From CAYOVG01 sp964407285 (GTDB taxonomy: Bacteria > Desulfobacterota > Syntrophobacteria > Syntrophobacterales > Syntrophobacteraceae): a DNA stretch of 17,604 nucleotides. The notes under the pieces are model-generated. The model had not been told where the DNA came from and did not search any database. It saw nothing but the letters and a program-made list of their open reading frames with translations. Below, one piece after another: positions 1 to 6,973 of this stretch. Location: positions 1 to 17,604 of the forward strand of contig CAYOVG010000125.1 in NCBI GenBank assembly GCA_964407285.1, written 5' to 3'. The translations under genes and the position numbers were made by a program. How positions within the stretch are numbered: the stretch's first letter is position 1; every line of letters starts with the position of its first letter.

Positions 1-67
1 AGAGGGAAAGCGGCGACGCAAATGCGGCCGGATAAAAATAAGATGGAAAAAAGGATAGCAAAATTCG
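1..67. other. Left edge, no identifiable gene
   Basis: All three plus-strand frames run in from the left edge and stop at 35, 57 or 75, so one of them is probably the tail of an upstream gene. The visible residues are too few to tell which. An AAGGA at 51-55 is the only candidate ribosome binding site for the gene starting at 68, with a rather long spacing of 12 bases. Confidence 0.4.
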
Positions 68-928
68 ATGAATAGTTCGCAGCTTTTGAGTATCGTCACC
101 TTTACCTATTTATTGTGTACGCTGATATACTTCGGCGGCGTCGTTTTCAGGTGGAAGCGGGTGCTGGTGTTCGGCACCGCGGCCGGGGCGGTTGCGCTCC
201 TGGTCCAGACCGCGGCCCTGCTGTTGCGCTGGAGGGAATCGTACCAGATCGGATACGGCCACGCACCCCTTTCCAATCTATATGAATCCCTGGTTTTCGC
301 CGCGTGGGCCATAATGCTGGTTTACCTCTTGCTGGAAGCGCGCTCCGGGCACCGCAGCCTCGGGGCGGTCCCGGCGCTGTGCTCTTTCCTGGCCATGGCC
401 TATGCGTCCTTTTCCCCGGATATCGACAGCAAGATCCAGCCCCTCGTGCCGGCCCTCAAGAGCAACTGGCTCATCGCCCACGTGATCACCTGCTTCATAG
501 GGTACGCGGCCTTCGCGGTCTCTTTCGGCATCAGCATCATGTACCTGCTCCGCGAAAGCAGGACCGGCAGCGGCAACCCCGGTCCCGATGCCGGAGGCGT
601 CCTCGCCATGCTGCCGGAACCCCGCCAACTGGACGAACTCAACCACCAGATGATCCTGTTCGGATTTCTGTGGCTCTCCATCGGGATCATCACGGGGTCC
701 GTGTGGGCCAATTCCGCCTGGGGGACCTATTGGAGCTGGGACCCGAAAGAGACATGGTCGCTCATCACCTGGCTCGTCTACGCGGCCCTGCTGCACGCAC
801 GCACCTTGCGCGGGTGGAGGGGAAGCCGGGTGGCGAAACTGTCGATTCTCGGTTTCGCCTGTGTGCTTTTCACGTACTTTGGAGTTAATTTTCTACTGAG
901 CGGATTGCACAGCTACGCCTCCCAGTAA
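68..928 (+). CDS. ccsA: Cytochrome c biogenesis protein, CcsA/ResC (CcsB) type
   Basis: Polytopic inner-membrane protein of system II cytochrome c maturation. The family exports haem and ligates it to apocytochromes together with a ResB/Ccs1 partner, which is not visible in this window. The 286 residues contain about eight hydrophobic segments. The hallmark tryptophan-rich haem-handling motif is at 218-229 (WGTYWSWDPKET, then W). Histidines that could be haem ligands are H65 in the GHAPLSNLYES segment, H138 (AHVITCF), H243, and H281 in the C-terminal GLHSYA. The length is usual for the short bacterial CcsA form. It is followed after 46 bases by tatB and then tatC on the same strand, a sensible operon because both systems serve export of periplasmic redox proteins. 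The start is ATG at 68. The family call is secure; the symbol (ccsA, ccsB or resC) depends on nomenclature. Confidence 0.9.
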   Translation: MNSSQLLSIVTFTYLLCTLIYFGGVVFRWKRVLVFGTAAGAVALLVQTAALLLRWRESYQIGYGHAPLSNLYESLVFAAWAIMLVYLLLEARSGHRSLGAVPALCSFLAMAYASFSPDIDSKIQPLVPALKSNWLIAHVITCFIGYAAFAVSFGISIMYLLRESRTGSGNPGPDAGGVLAMLPEPRQLDELNHQMILFGFLWLSIGIITGSVWANSAWGTYWSWDPKETWSLITWLVYAALLHARTLRGWRGSRVAKLSILGFACVLFTYFGVNFLLSGLHSYASQ

Positions 929-974
929 GGCGGGCGCCGGCCCGACGCGCGGGGTATTCGCAAAGGAGAAAGAC

Positions 975-1400
975 ATGTTTGATATCGGGTTCCCCGAACT
1001 TTGTTTGATTATCGTTATAGCCCTCGTGGTTTTCGGTCCGCAGAGGCTGCCGGACGTCGCACGGGCGTTGGGCAGGGGCGTGGCGGAATTCAAACGAACG
1101 ATGAACGAACTCAAGGAAACGATCGATCAGGATGAGACGGTGCGGGAGATAAAGCAGGAATTCCAGTCGGCCCAGCGGCAGTACATGCTGGACGGCAGTT
1201 TGTCGAAGCCCGTGGATGTTCAGTCTTATATCCATCCCGATCCGAAGCCCGCCGTCCCCGGTCCGGAGACGGCGAACGCCGGTCCCGATCCGGCGGAACC
1301 GAAGGTTTCCGGCTCCGAAGACGGTTCGCCGGACAAACCGGACGCCGTGGGCGGGGAAGAGAAGCAAAAGGAGAAAGAGGAAGTATCGGGCCGGCATTGA
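975..1400 (+). CDS. tatB: Twin-arginine translocase subunit TatB (TatA/B family)
   Basis: Component of the twin-arginine translocase, which exports folded proteins, often with redox cofactors, across the inner membrane. The 141-residue protein starts MFDIGFPEL, the TatB-type beginning. It then has one membrane helix (about residues 4-20), the conserved FGP hinge, an amphipathic helix and a charged, Pro/Glu/Lys-rich C-terminal tail expected in the cytoplasm. The length and the MFDIG start favour TatB over the shorter TatA, although some deltaproteobacterial genomes use one protein for both roles. An AAGGAG at 963-968 sits six bases before the ATG. tatC follows 43 bases downstream. A longer frame overlapping the 3' end belongs to tatC read too far upstream. 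Confidence 0.88.
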   Translation: MFDIGFPELCLIIVIALVVFGPQRLPDVARALGRGVAEFKRTMNELKETIDQDETVREIKQEFQSAQRQYMLDGSLSKPVDVQSYIHPDPKPAVPGPETANAGPDPAEPKVSGSEDGSPDKPDAVGGEEKQKEKEEVSGRH

Positions 1401-1443
1401 GAACCGGGCAAATCCAACACAAACAGCTTTCGAGTGCAAGAAC

Positions 1444-2244
1444 ATGCCAGATATCGACAACACAAACGCGACGATGCCCTTTCTGAAACACCTGGAAGAG
1501 TTGCGGCAAAGAATCGTGAAGTGCTTCATCGCCATAGGGGTGGGATTCGGCATCAGCTACTTCTTCAAGGAGAGGATACTGGAGTGGCTGATGATCCCCC
1601 TGCTCCGCAGCCTGCCCGAGGGGCAGATGCAGAAGCTCATCTACACCGCCCCCCACGAGGCTTTCTTCACCTATCTCAAGGTGTCCTTCCTCGCCGGGGT
1701 GGGTCTCGCCGTGCCGGTCATCCTCTACCAGTTATGGTGCTTCATCGCGCCGGGACTCTATGCCGAGGAGAAGCGCTACATCCTTCCGATAGTCCTCTTC
1801 TCGACCCTGTTCTTCGTCGGAGGGGCGCTGTTCGGCTATTTTTTCGTTTTTCCGACGGGGTTCGAGTTTTTCACCTCTTTTGCCAACGAGTACATAGCGC
1901 CGCTCATCACGACGAAGGAATACCTCTCCTTCATCATCCGGCTTTTGCTGGGATTCGGACTGGTGTTCGAACTGCCCATTTTTGCGTACTTTCTCGCGAA
2001 GATGGGGCTGATCAGCTCGTCGTTTCTCAAGAAGCAGCGAAGATATGCGGTCGTGTTGGTTTTTATTGTAGCGGCGGCGCTGACGCCCGGCCCGGACGTA
2101 TTTTCCCAGATCATGATGGCGGCTCCCATGCTGGTCCTTTATGAACTGAGCGTCTGGATCACCCACTTCGTCGGCAAGAGGAGGGAGGCGAAGGTTTCCG
2201 CCCCGCGGGAAGGCTCCGGAGAGGAACCCGGTTCGGCAGGTTGA
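1444..2244 (+). CDS. tatC: Twin-arginine translocase subunit TatC
   Basis: Six-helix inner-membrane receptor of the Tat pathway, which binds twin-arginine signal peptides with TatB. The protein has 266 residues from the chosen ATG at 1444. Visible family features are the N-terminal PFLKHLEELRQRI block, the first periplasmic-loop region ending in YTAPHEAFFTYLKVS, the QLWCFIAPGLY..EK motif, the FVFP segment and the LTPGPDVFSQ block near the last helices. The reading frame stays open upstream to 1216, but that part lies inside tatB and has no TatC character. The only other plausible start is ATG 1474, immediately before the conserved block. Neither start has a strong ribosome binding site, which suggests coupling to tatB translation. 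Confidence 0.93.
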   Translation: MPDIDNTNATMPFLKHLEELRQRIVKCFIAIGVGFGISYFFKERILEWLMIPLLRSLPEGQMQKLIYTAPHEAFFTYLKVSFLAGVGLAVPVILYQLWCFIAPGLYAEEKRYILPIVLFSTLFFVGGALFGYFFVFPTGFEFFTSFANEYIAPLITTKEYLSFIIRLLLGFGLVFELPIFAYFLAKMGLISSSFLKKQRRYAVVLVFIVAAALTPGPDVFSQIMMAAPMLVLYELSVWITHFVGKRREAKVSAPREGSGEEPGSAG

Positions 2245-2282
2245 GAGAGGGCCGGACGGCCGCATGAACAGGCATGGTTCGA

Positions 2283-2400
2283 AACGGGGCGGCGCTTAAG
2301 CCGTCGCCCCCGCGAAGCTTGTCTCCGCGTAGGCGGGGAGGTGGGACCGGGAAGGCTTGAAATGCCCGGGTTGCCGTTTGCGCGGGAATGACGGTGAATC
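2283..2400. repeat. Hairpin-rich interspersed-repeat-like segment
   Basis: The tatC-rdgB gap (2245-2477) holds no gene but several short inverted repeats. GGGGCGGCG at 2286-2294 pairs with 2302-2310 (one G-T pair) around a CTTAAGC loop. CCCCGC at 2307-2312 can pair with GCGGGG at 2333-2338. The segment ends with GCGCGGGAATGACGG, the reverse complement of the CGTCATTCCCGCG type of repeat that is common between proteobacterial genes. None of the hairpins has a T-tract, so this looks more like a REP/MITE-like repeat than a standard terminator. Copy number in the genome cannot be seen here. Confidence 0.45.
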
Positions 2401-2477
2401 CTCTCAAGTGTTGCCTCAAACACACGGTCTTTGAACCGTGCCCATGAATAGACTCGACAGAAAGGAGAACTGATCGG

Positions 2478-3134
2478 ATGGAGAAGATCACCCTTGTCCT
2501 CGCGACGCGAAATCAGGGGAAATCCAGGGAAATTCGCGATTTTTTAAATGGATTTCCGGTAGATATCAAGGATCTCAACGATTTTGGCCCCATTCCGGAA
2601 GTGACCGAGGATGGAGCGACGTTCGAGGACAATGCGTACAAGAAGGCGAGCTTCGTTGCGATGGTGCTCGGTTACCCGGCCCTGGCGGATGATTCCGGCC
2701 TGGAAGTGGACGCGCTCGACGGCGCTCCCGGCGTGTTTTCGGCGCGCTACGCCGGTGAGAAGGCGACGGATGAGGCTAACAATGCAAAACTGCTGGAAGC
2801 CCTGGCGGGAGTAACGAACCGGTCGGCGCGGTTCCAGTGCGTGCTGTCCCTGGCGGCTCCCAGCGGGCCTGCGCTGACGTACGAGGCGTCCTGCGAGGGA
2901 TTCGTCACGGAGGCCCCGAAGGGTGACAAGGGCTTCGGATACGATCCGCTTTTCTACTGTCCCGAGATGGGGAAGACTTTCGGCGAGATGACGCTCGAGG
3001 AGAAGTCGCGGGTGAGCCACCGTGGGAAGGCGCTTGCGGAACTCAAAGGCGAATTCGACAAGGTCCTCAAATGGCTGGAGCAAAGACTCAAAGAGGAAAA
3101 ACTCATGCGAACGGGTGGAGACATGTGCTGCTGA
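2478..3134 (+). CDS. rdgB: XTP/dITP pyrophosphatase (RdgB/HAM1)
   Basis: House-cleaning nucleotide pyrophosphatase that hydrolyses non-canonical purine triphosphates (dITP, XTP, ITP) to monophosphates, keeping them out of DNA and RNA. The 218-residue protein shows the whole family signature: ATRNQGK at 9-15, the acidic metal-binding segment with D71 and D72 in ADDSGLEVDAL followed by GAPGVFSARYAG, GFGYDP at 152-157, and SHRGKAL starting at 180. It carries a slightly longer C-terminal tail than the usual length of about 200 and ends in two cysteines. The start is ATG 2478, preceded by AAAGGAG near 2461. It is separated from tatC by 233 bases containing repeats and is followed by a large hairpin. 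Confidence 0.96.
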   Translation: MEKITLVLATRNQGKSREIRDFLNGFPVDIKDLNDFGPIPEVTEDGATFEDNAYKKASFVAMVLGYPALADDSGLEVDALDGAPGVFSARYAGEKATDEANNAKLLEALAGVTNRSARFQCVLSLAAPSGPALTYEASCEGFVTEAPKGDKGFGYDPLFYCPEMGKTFGEMTLEEKSRVSHRGKALAELKGEFDKVLKWLEQRLKEEKLMRTGGDMCC

Positions 3135-3210
3135 GCCAACCCGGCCCGTGCGGGCCGATGGAACAACGGCGGGGCGGGGCTCCATGCGGGTCCTTACGTC
3201 AATGAGCATG

Positions 3211-3267
3211 CGTGGGAGCCGGGCATGCCGCGGGAACGAGGTCCCCCCGGCATGCCCGGCTCCCGCG
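3211..3267. terminator. Long hairpin between convergent genes
   Basis: Bases 3214-3230 are perfectly complementary to 3248-3264 (17 bp). The stem extends by one G-T pair and two more pairs to 3211/3267. The 17-base loop can itself form a GGGA/TCCC mini-stem. It lies between rdgB (plus strand) and the Fe-S scaffold gene (minus strand), where a bidirectional terminator is expected. No U-tract follows on either strand, so it could instead be a REP-like element. Confidence 0.5.
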
Positions 3268-3363
3268 CCGGAGCGCGGCCCCCGCAACGGGCGTCCCCTT
3301 CGAGGGAAGGAAGCGTAGCCGCGTGGAATCCCCGGCCCGGCGCTCCCATGCGATTCCGCCGGC

Positions 3364-3792
3364 CTACTGGTTCTGATAGAACTTCTTCCAGGGGTTGCGC
3401 CGCACTTCAGCCAGATTGGCCAGGGCGCTGTAGAACGCCTTGAGGGCCAGTTCCGCACAGTGCGTCTTCGACGGGGGGAGCGTTTCCAGGTATTCCCTGA
3501 CGGTGTCGGGAGTGATCTCCCAGGCGTTCTGGACGGTCTTTCCTTCCGCCAGGCACGCAACGGCGTTGGCGCACGCAACCGTATCGAGGCATGCGTCCGT
3601 CTCCATGGAGGCGGATTCGATGCGGCCGTTGCGAACCACCAGGAAGTACTCGACAGTGTCGCCGCAGTCGTCGCTCACGATCCTGCCGTAACCGTCGGGA
3701 TTGCTGACGCGCCCTCGCTTGTCCATGCGAAACGCGGATTCCAGGAAGCGGATAGAGTGATCTTGCCAGAAGTTCATTGCCTTTTCGTCCAT
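3364..3792 (-). CDS. NifU/IscU-like iron-sulfur cluster scaffold protein
   Basis: Predicted cytoplasmic scaffold on which Fe-S clusters are assembled. The 142-residue protein matches the NifU N-terminal/IscU fold. All three cluster cysteines and their helpers are present: C43 in DDCGDT with D45, C68 in METDACLDTVA, and H111-C112 in KTHCAELA. Extra cysteines are C74 and C80. The second site reads DAC where most relatives have a glycine before the cysteine. The IscU LPPVK loop is represented by LPPSK. The start at 3792 is supported by GGAAGG with an eight-base spacing and by the promoter upstream; an internal ATG at 3777 is the alternative. No cysteine desulfurase or IscA gene lies next to it, so it is a stand-alone copy that may serve a particular enzyme or a reduced system. 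Confidence 0.82.
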   Translation of the reverse strand: MDEKAMNFWQDHSIRFLESAFRMDKRGRVSNPDGYGRIVSDDCGDTVEYFLVVRNGRIESASMETDACLDTVACANAVACLAEGKTVQNAWEITPDTVREYLETLPPSKTHCAELALKAFYSALANLAEVRRNPWKKFYQNQ

Positions 3793-3822
3793 AGGTGCTG
3801 CCTTCCACAGTTTTTTCCTTTC

Positions 3823-3851
3823 ATTCTAACGAGAGCCGGGCGATATGTGAA
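3823..3851 (-). promoter_or_regulatory. Sigma70-like promoter of the Fe-S scaffold gene
   Basis: Read on the minus strand, TTCACA (3851-3846) is separated by 17 bases from TAGAAT (3828-3823). Each hexamer matches the consensus at five of six positions. The predicted start near 3816 leaves a leader of about 24 bases carrying the GGAAGG ribosome binding site, which supports ATG 3792 as the start codon. Confidence 0.55.
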
Positions 3852-3901
3852 GATGCGGTTTATGGGTTTGCCATTGACATTTGGCGGAAAGAGACTTCTT
3901 T

Positions 3902-4726
3902 ATGTTTCGAATATTGCTGTTGGCGGCGCTTCCCCAGGAATATGGGCGACTCCTGCGAAAGACCGGCGGATGGAAGAAGGTGAAGCGAGACGGCTTCACT
4001 ACGTTCACCCGGTGCGCGGGCGAAAGCGAGGCGCTCCTGGTCGAGACGGGGATGGGGGCCGGGAGAATTGACGAGGCGACGGAACTTGCCGCATCACTGT
4101 GGAGCGCTCCCCCCGATCTTATCATCTCCATGGGATTCGCCGGAAGCCTCTGCGAAAGCTTCGGCGTCGGCGAGGTGCTTCTGGGAGACCGATTGACGTT
4201 CCGGCGAGGCGATGCCGCAAGAAACGGTGAAAACGAATGCGCCTTCCACTTTCGGCCTTCGCGGCTGTTATCCGATTTTTGCGCCCGGCGGAAGGTGAAG
4301 CGGGCCCGTGTGGTCACTCTCTCCGGCTGCTTCCCGAAGTCTTCCATCGCCGCGCTTTTCCGGGACGCCCCATCCATCGTGGATATGGAAAGCTTTGCGG
4401 TGGCCCGGATCGCCCACCGGGACGGAATTGCTTTTCTGTGCCTGCGAAGCATCAGCGACGCTCTCTCGGACGAAATCGACTTCGACCCGGCTGCGCTGTC
4501 CGACGACCGGGGACAGGTCGCGCCTGCGCGGGTCGCCGCGCAGGTGATCCGGAACCCGCGGCTGTTGCGGTCCTTTTTCCTTGCGTGGCGGCGGGCGACA
4601 GTGGCCGCGGAGCGGCTCGCACAGGTTCTGGCGTCGCTTCTCGCCCTTCCGGCGCAATCCTTGCGTGAGACGGCCGCCGGGAGCATGCCGGACGCGACTT
4701 TTCCCGACCATTCCGGCATGCAATAA
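3902..4726 (+). CDS. Nucleoside phosphorylase/nucleosidase family protein (MTAN-like)
   Basis: Member of the phosphorylase/MTA-SAH nucleosidase superfamily, which cleaves the N-glycosidic bond of nucleosides. From ATG 3902 the protein has 274 residues. Family features are an N-terminal beta strand with a PQE segment (residues 11-13), GMGAG at 50-54, SMGFAGSL at 76-83, the ribose-binding VDMES at 160-164, and RSISD at 182-186, whose aspartate sits where the catalytic acid is expected. The C-terminal extension after about 205 is unlike classic MTAN (about 230 residues). It resembles the longer phosphorylase-like proteins that include hopanoid-associated HpnG and futalosine hydrolase relatives. 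The substrate cannot be decided from sequence. An upstream in-frame TTG at 3881 is possible, but GGAAAGAGA supports 3902. It is divergent from the scaffold gene. Confidence 0.75.
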   Translation: MFRILLLAALPQEYGRLLRKTGGWKKVKRDGFTTFTRCAGESEALLVETGMGAGRIDEATELAASLWSAPPDLIISMGFAGSLCESFGVGEVLLGDRLTFRRGDAARNGENECAFHFRPSRLLSDFCARRKVKRARVVTLSGCFPKSSIAALFRDAPSIVDMESFAVARIAHRDGIAFLCLRSISDALSDEIDFDPAALSDDRGQVAPARVAAQVIRNPRLLRSFFLAWRRATVAAERLAQVLASLLALPAQSLRETAAGSMPDATFPDHSGMQ

Positions 4727-4740
4727 GTGCTTGGAGGGAG

Positions 4741-4768
4741 TTGACGAAAATGCTAAGATACATAGAAT
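4741..4768 (+). promoter_or_regulatory. Possible distal promoter upstream of ftsH
   Basis: TTGACG (4741-4746) is followed after 16 bases by TAGAAT (4763-4768). Five of six bases match the consensus in both hexamers. It lies about 190 bases before ftsH and immediately after the phosphorylase stop codon. Confidence 0.4.
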
Positions 4769-4843
4769 TTGTGTTCCACCCATTATGCGGTTGGTTCGTT
4801 TTCCACGAAATATTTGATATTGATTTTGCAGTGCTGTTTCCAT

Positions 4844-4872
4844 TTGGCATCTTATTCGAGAAAGAATACAAT
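4844..4872 (+). promoter_or_regulatory. Probable main ftsH promoter
   Basis: TTGGCA (4844-4849), a 17-base spacer and TACAAT (4867-4872), with five of six consensus matches in each hexamer. The surrounding sequence is AT-rich compared with the genes. Transcription would begin near 4879, just before the leader hairpin. Confidence 0.55.
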
Positions 4873-4881
4873 TAGCTCGAC

Positions 4882-4924
4882 AGATAGGAATCCGGGGGAC
4901 GGTTACGGGCGCCCCTTCCTATCT
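4882..4924 (+). promoter_or_regulatory. Hairpin in the ftsH leader
   Basis: AGATAGGAA (4882-4890) is perfectly complementary to TTCCTATCT (4916-4924). An inner GGGG/CCCC pairing (4894-4897 with 4912-4915) extends the structure. It lies between the predicted transcription start and the AAGGAGG ribosome binding site (4941-4947), which remains unpaired in this fold. No known riboswitch or RNA thermometer class is recognised. Confidence 0.45.
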
Positions 4925-4954
4925 ACATTTAAAGACAGTTAAGGAGGCACAAGT

Positions 4955-6973
4955 TTGAACCCGTTTTACAAGAATCTGGCCCTGTGGCTCGTGATCAGCC
5001 TGATGGTGATACTTCTGTTCAATATCTTCAACCAGACACCACAGTCCAGTCATGAAATCACATACAGCGAGTTTCTCACGTCGGTCGAAAATGGGGAGGT
5101 CGCTCAAGTCATCATCCAGGGGGACAACATCACCGGAACCACTCGAAACGGGAAGCCGTTCCGGACGCAGACCCCTCGGGACCCCGACCTCGTACCCACA
5201 CTGAGGAAGCACGGCGTTGATATACAGGCGAAACCGGAGGAAGGGTCTCCCTGGTATATGACCGTACTGATAAGCTGGTTTCCGATGCTTCTGCTCATCG
5301 CCGTCTGGATCTTCTTCATGCGGCAGATGCAGGTGGGCGGCGGGAAGGCTATGAGCTTCGGGAAGAGCCGCGCACGACTGCTCAACGAGAACTCGAGGAA
5401 AATTACTTTTGAAGATGTCGCCGGAGTGGACGAAGCCAAGGAGGAACTCAACGAAATCATCGAATTCCTTAAGGAGCCCAAGAAGTTCACCCGGCTCGGC
5501 GGGCGCATCCCGAAGGGCGTTCTGCTGGTTGGAGGACCGGGCACGGGCAAGACCCTCCTGGCGCGGGCCATCGCGGGTGAAGCCGGAGTTCCGTTTTTCA
5601 GCATCAGCGGATCGGATTTTGTGGAAATGTTCGTGGGCGTCGGCGCATCCCGCGTGAGAGACCTTTTCATGCAGGGCAAGAAGCACGCCCCGTGCATCAT
5701 CTTTATCGACGAAATCGACGCGGTGGGAAGACACCGCGGCGCCGGACTCGGCGGCGGCCATGACGAACGCGAGCAGACGCTCAACCAGATCCTGGTCGAG
5801 ATGGACGGTTTCGAATCCAACGAGGGGGTAATCCTCATCGCGGCCACCAACCGTCCGGACGTTCTCGATCCCGCGCTTCTTCGGCCCGGGCGTTTCGACC
5901 GGCAGGTAGTCGTACCGGTCCCGGACATTCGGGGGCGGGAAGGCATTCTGAAAGTCCATTTGCGCAAGAAGCCGCTTGCGCCCGATGTGGACGTCAAGAC
6001 GCTCGCCAAGGGAACTCCCGGCTTTTCGGGAGCCGACCTCGAGAACCTCGGCAACGAGGCCGCGCTGCTGGCCGCGCGCCAGAACAAGCAGTGGATCGAG
6101 ATGAGCGACTTCGAGTCCGCCAAGGACAAGGTCATGATGGGGCTGGAGCGCAAGAGCATGATCCTGAGCGAGCTGGAAAAGCGTATCACGGCCTATCACG
6201 AGACCGGGCACGCCCTCATCGCCAAGCTCCTTCCCGGCACGGACCCGGTCCACAAGGTGACCATCATCCCCCGGGGAAGGGCGCTCGGACTCACGCAGCA
6301 GCTTCCCCAGGACGAACGGCACACGTATCCCAGGGAGTACCTGGAGGCCAGCATCTCGATCCTGATGGGCGGTCGCGTGGCCGAGGAAATCGTCTTCAAC
6401 GAGAGGACCACGGGCGCGTCCAACGATATCGAGCGGGCGACGGAAATCGCGCGGCGCATGGTGTGCGAGTGGGGGATGAGCGAGAAGATGGGGCCGCTCA
6501 GCTTCGGAAAGCGCGAGGAGCAGATCTTTCTGGGACGTGAGATTTCACGGCATCGCGACTACAGCGAAGACACCGCGATCAGCATAGACCGGGAAGTCCG
6601 CAGGATAGTGGAGGATAATTACCGCAGATCCAAGGACCTGCTGGAGAAAAACGTGGAACTGCTCCACCTTGTGGCCAAAGCGCTCCTGGAGAAGGAGACG
6701 CTGGACAACAAGGATATCGAACGGCTGATCGCGAGCGGGCGGCCGGAACTCGCCACGGAAGGTCCCGAGACGAGCATAGGCACGGAAGAAGAGGAGCCCC
6801 ACCGCGGGCTGGTCATCGCTCATGAGGAGTCCCGAGTATCGGACCCCGTGGGGAATGCGGACCGGACTATCGATAGCCTCGACAGCGCCGATAACTCCGC
6901 GGGCGATGTGGACGGCGGCGGCTCGTCGGCATCCGCCGGGAAAGGGACAGGGACCGGAGAGAGCGAAAAATGA
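4955..6973 (+). CDS. ftsH: ATP-dependent zinc metalloprotease FtsH
   Basis: Membrane-anchored AAA+ protease that degrades misfolded membrane proteins and regulatory proteins. The 672-residue protein has two N-terminal membrane helices (about residues 6-25 and 106-127) flanking a periplasmic domain. It then has the AAA+ module with Walker A at 193-200 (GGPGTGKT), Walker B with D252 and E253 (FIDEID) and the second region of homology ATNRPDVLDPALLRPGRFDRQ (R fingers). The M41 protease domain follows, with H415-E416-T417-G418-H419 and the third zinc ligand D491 in GASNDIERAT. Two positions differ from the usual GPPGTGKT and HEAGH. The C-terminal 40 residues are low-complexity, rich in Gly, Ser and Asp. 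The start is TTG at 4955 with a strong AAGGAGG seven bases upstream. Its stop overlaps the folP start. Confidence 0.97.
   Translation: MNPFYKNLALWLVISLMVILLFNIFNQTPQSSHEITYSEFLTSVENGEVAQVIIQGDNITGTTRNGKPFRTQTPRDPDLVPTLRKHGVDIQAKPEEGSPWYMTVLISWFPMLLLIAVWIFFMRQMQVGGGKAMSFGKSRARLLNENSRKITFEDVAGVDEAKEELNEIIEFLKEPKKFTRLGGRIPKGVLLVGGPGTGKTLLARAIAGEAGVPFFSISGSDFVEMFVGVGASRVRDLFMQGKKHAPCIIFIDEIDAVGRHRGAGLGGGHDEREQTLNQILVEMDGFESNEGVILIAATNRPDVLDPALLRPGRFDRQVVVPVPDIRGREGILKVHLRKKPLAPDVDVKTLAKGTPGFSGADLENLGNEAALLAARQNKQWIEMSDFESAKDKVMMGLERKSMILSELEKRITAYHETGHALIAKLLPGTDPVHKVTIIPRGRALGLTQQLPQDERHTYPREYLEASISILMGGRVAEEIVFNERTTGASNDIERATEIARRMVCEWGMSEKMGPLSFGKREEQIFLGREISRHRDYSEDTAISIDREVRRIVEDNYRRSKDLLEKNVELLHLVAKALLEKETLDNKDIERLIASGRPELATEGPETSIGTEEEEPHRGLVIAHEESRVSDPVGNADRTIDSLDSADNSAGDVDGGGSSASAGKGTGTGESEK

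Noticed and set aside
1216..1443. Upstream extension of tatC
   Set aside because: It lies inside tatB in another frame and has no TatC character; the real start is 1444 or 1474.
2544..3578. 344-codon minus-strand frame across rdgB and the hairpin region
   Set aside because: Very rich in Arg and Pro with no domain, and it overlaps two well-supported genes.
3874..3902. TTGACA at 3874-3879 as the phosphorylase promoter
   Set aside because: The -10 position (TCTTTA, 3897-3902) is a poor match and would overlap the start codon.
4919..6322. 467-codon minus-strand frame antisense to ftsH
   Set aside because: A shadow of ftsH, typical of GC-rich coding DNA. The plus-strand protein is unambiguous.
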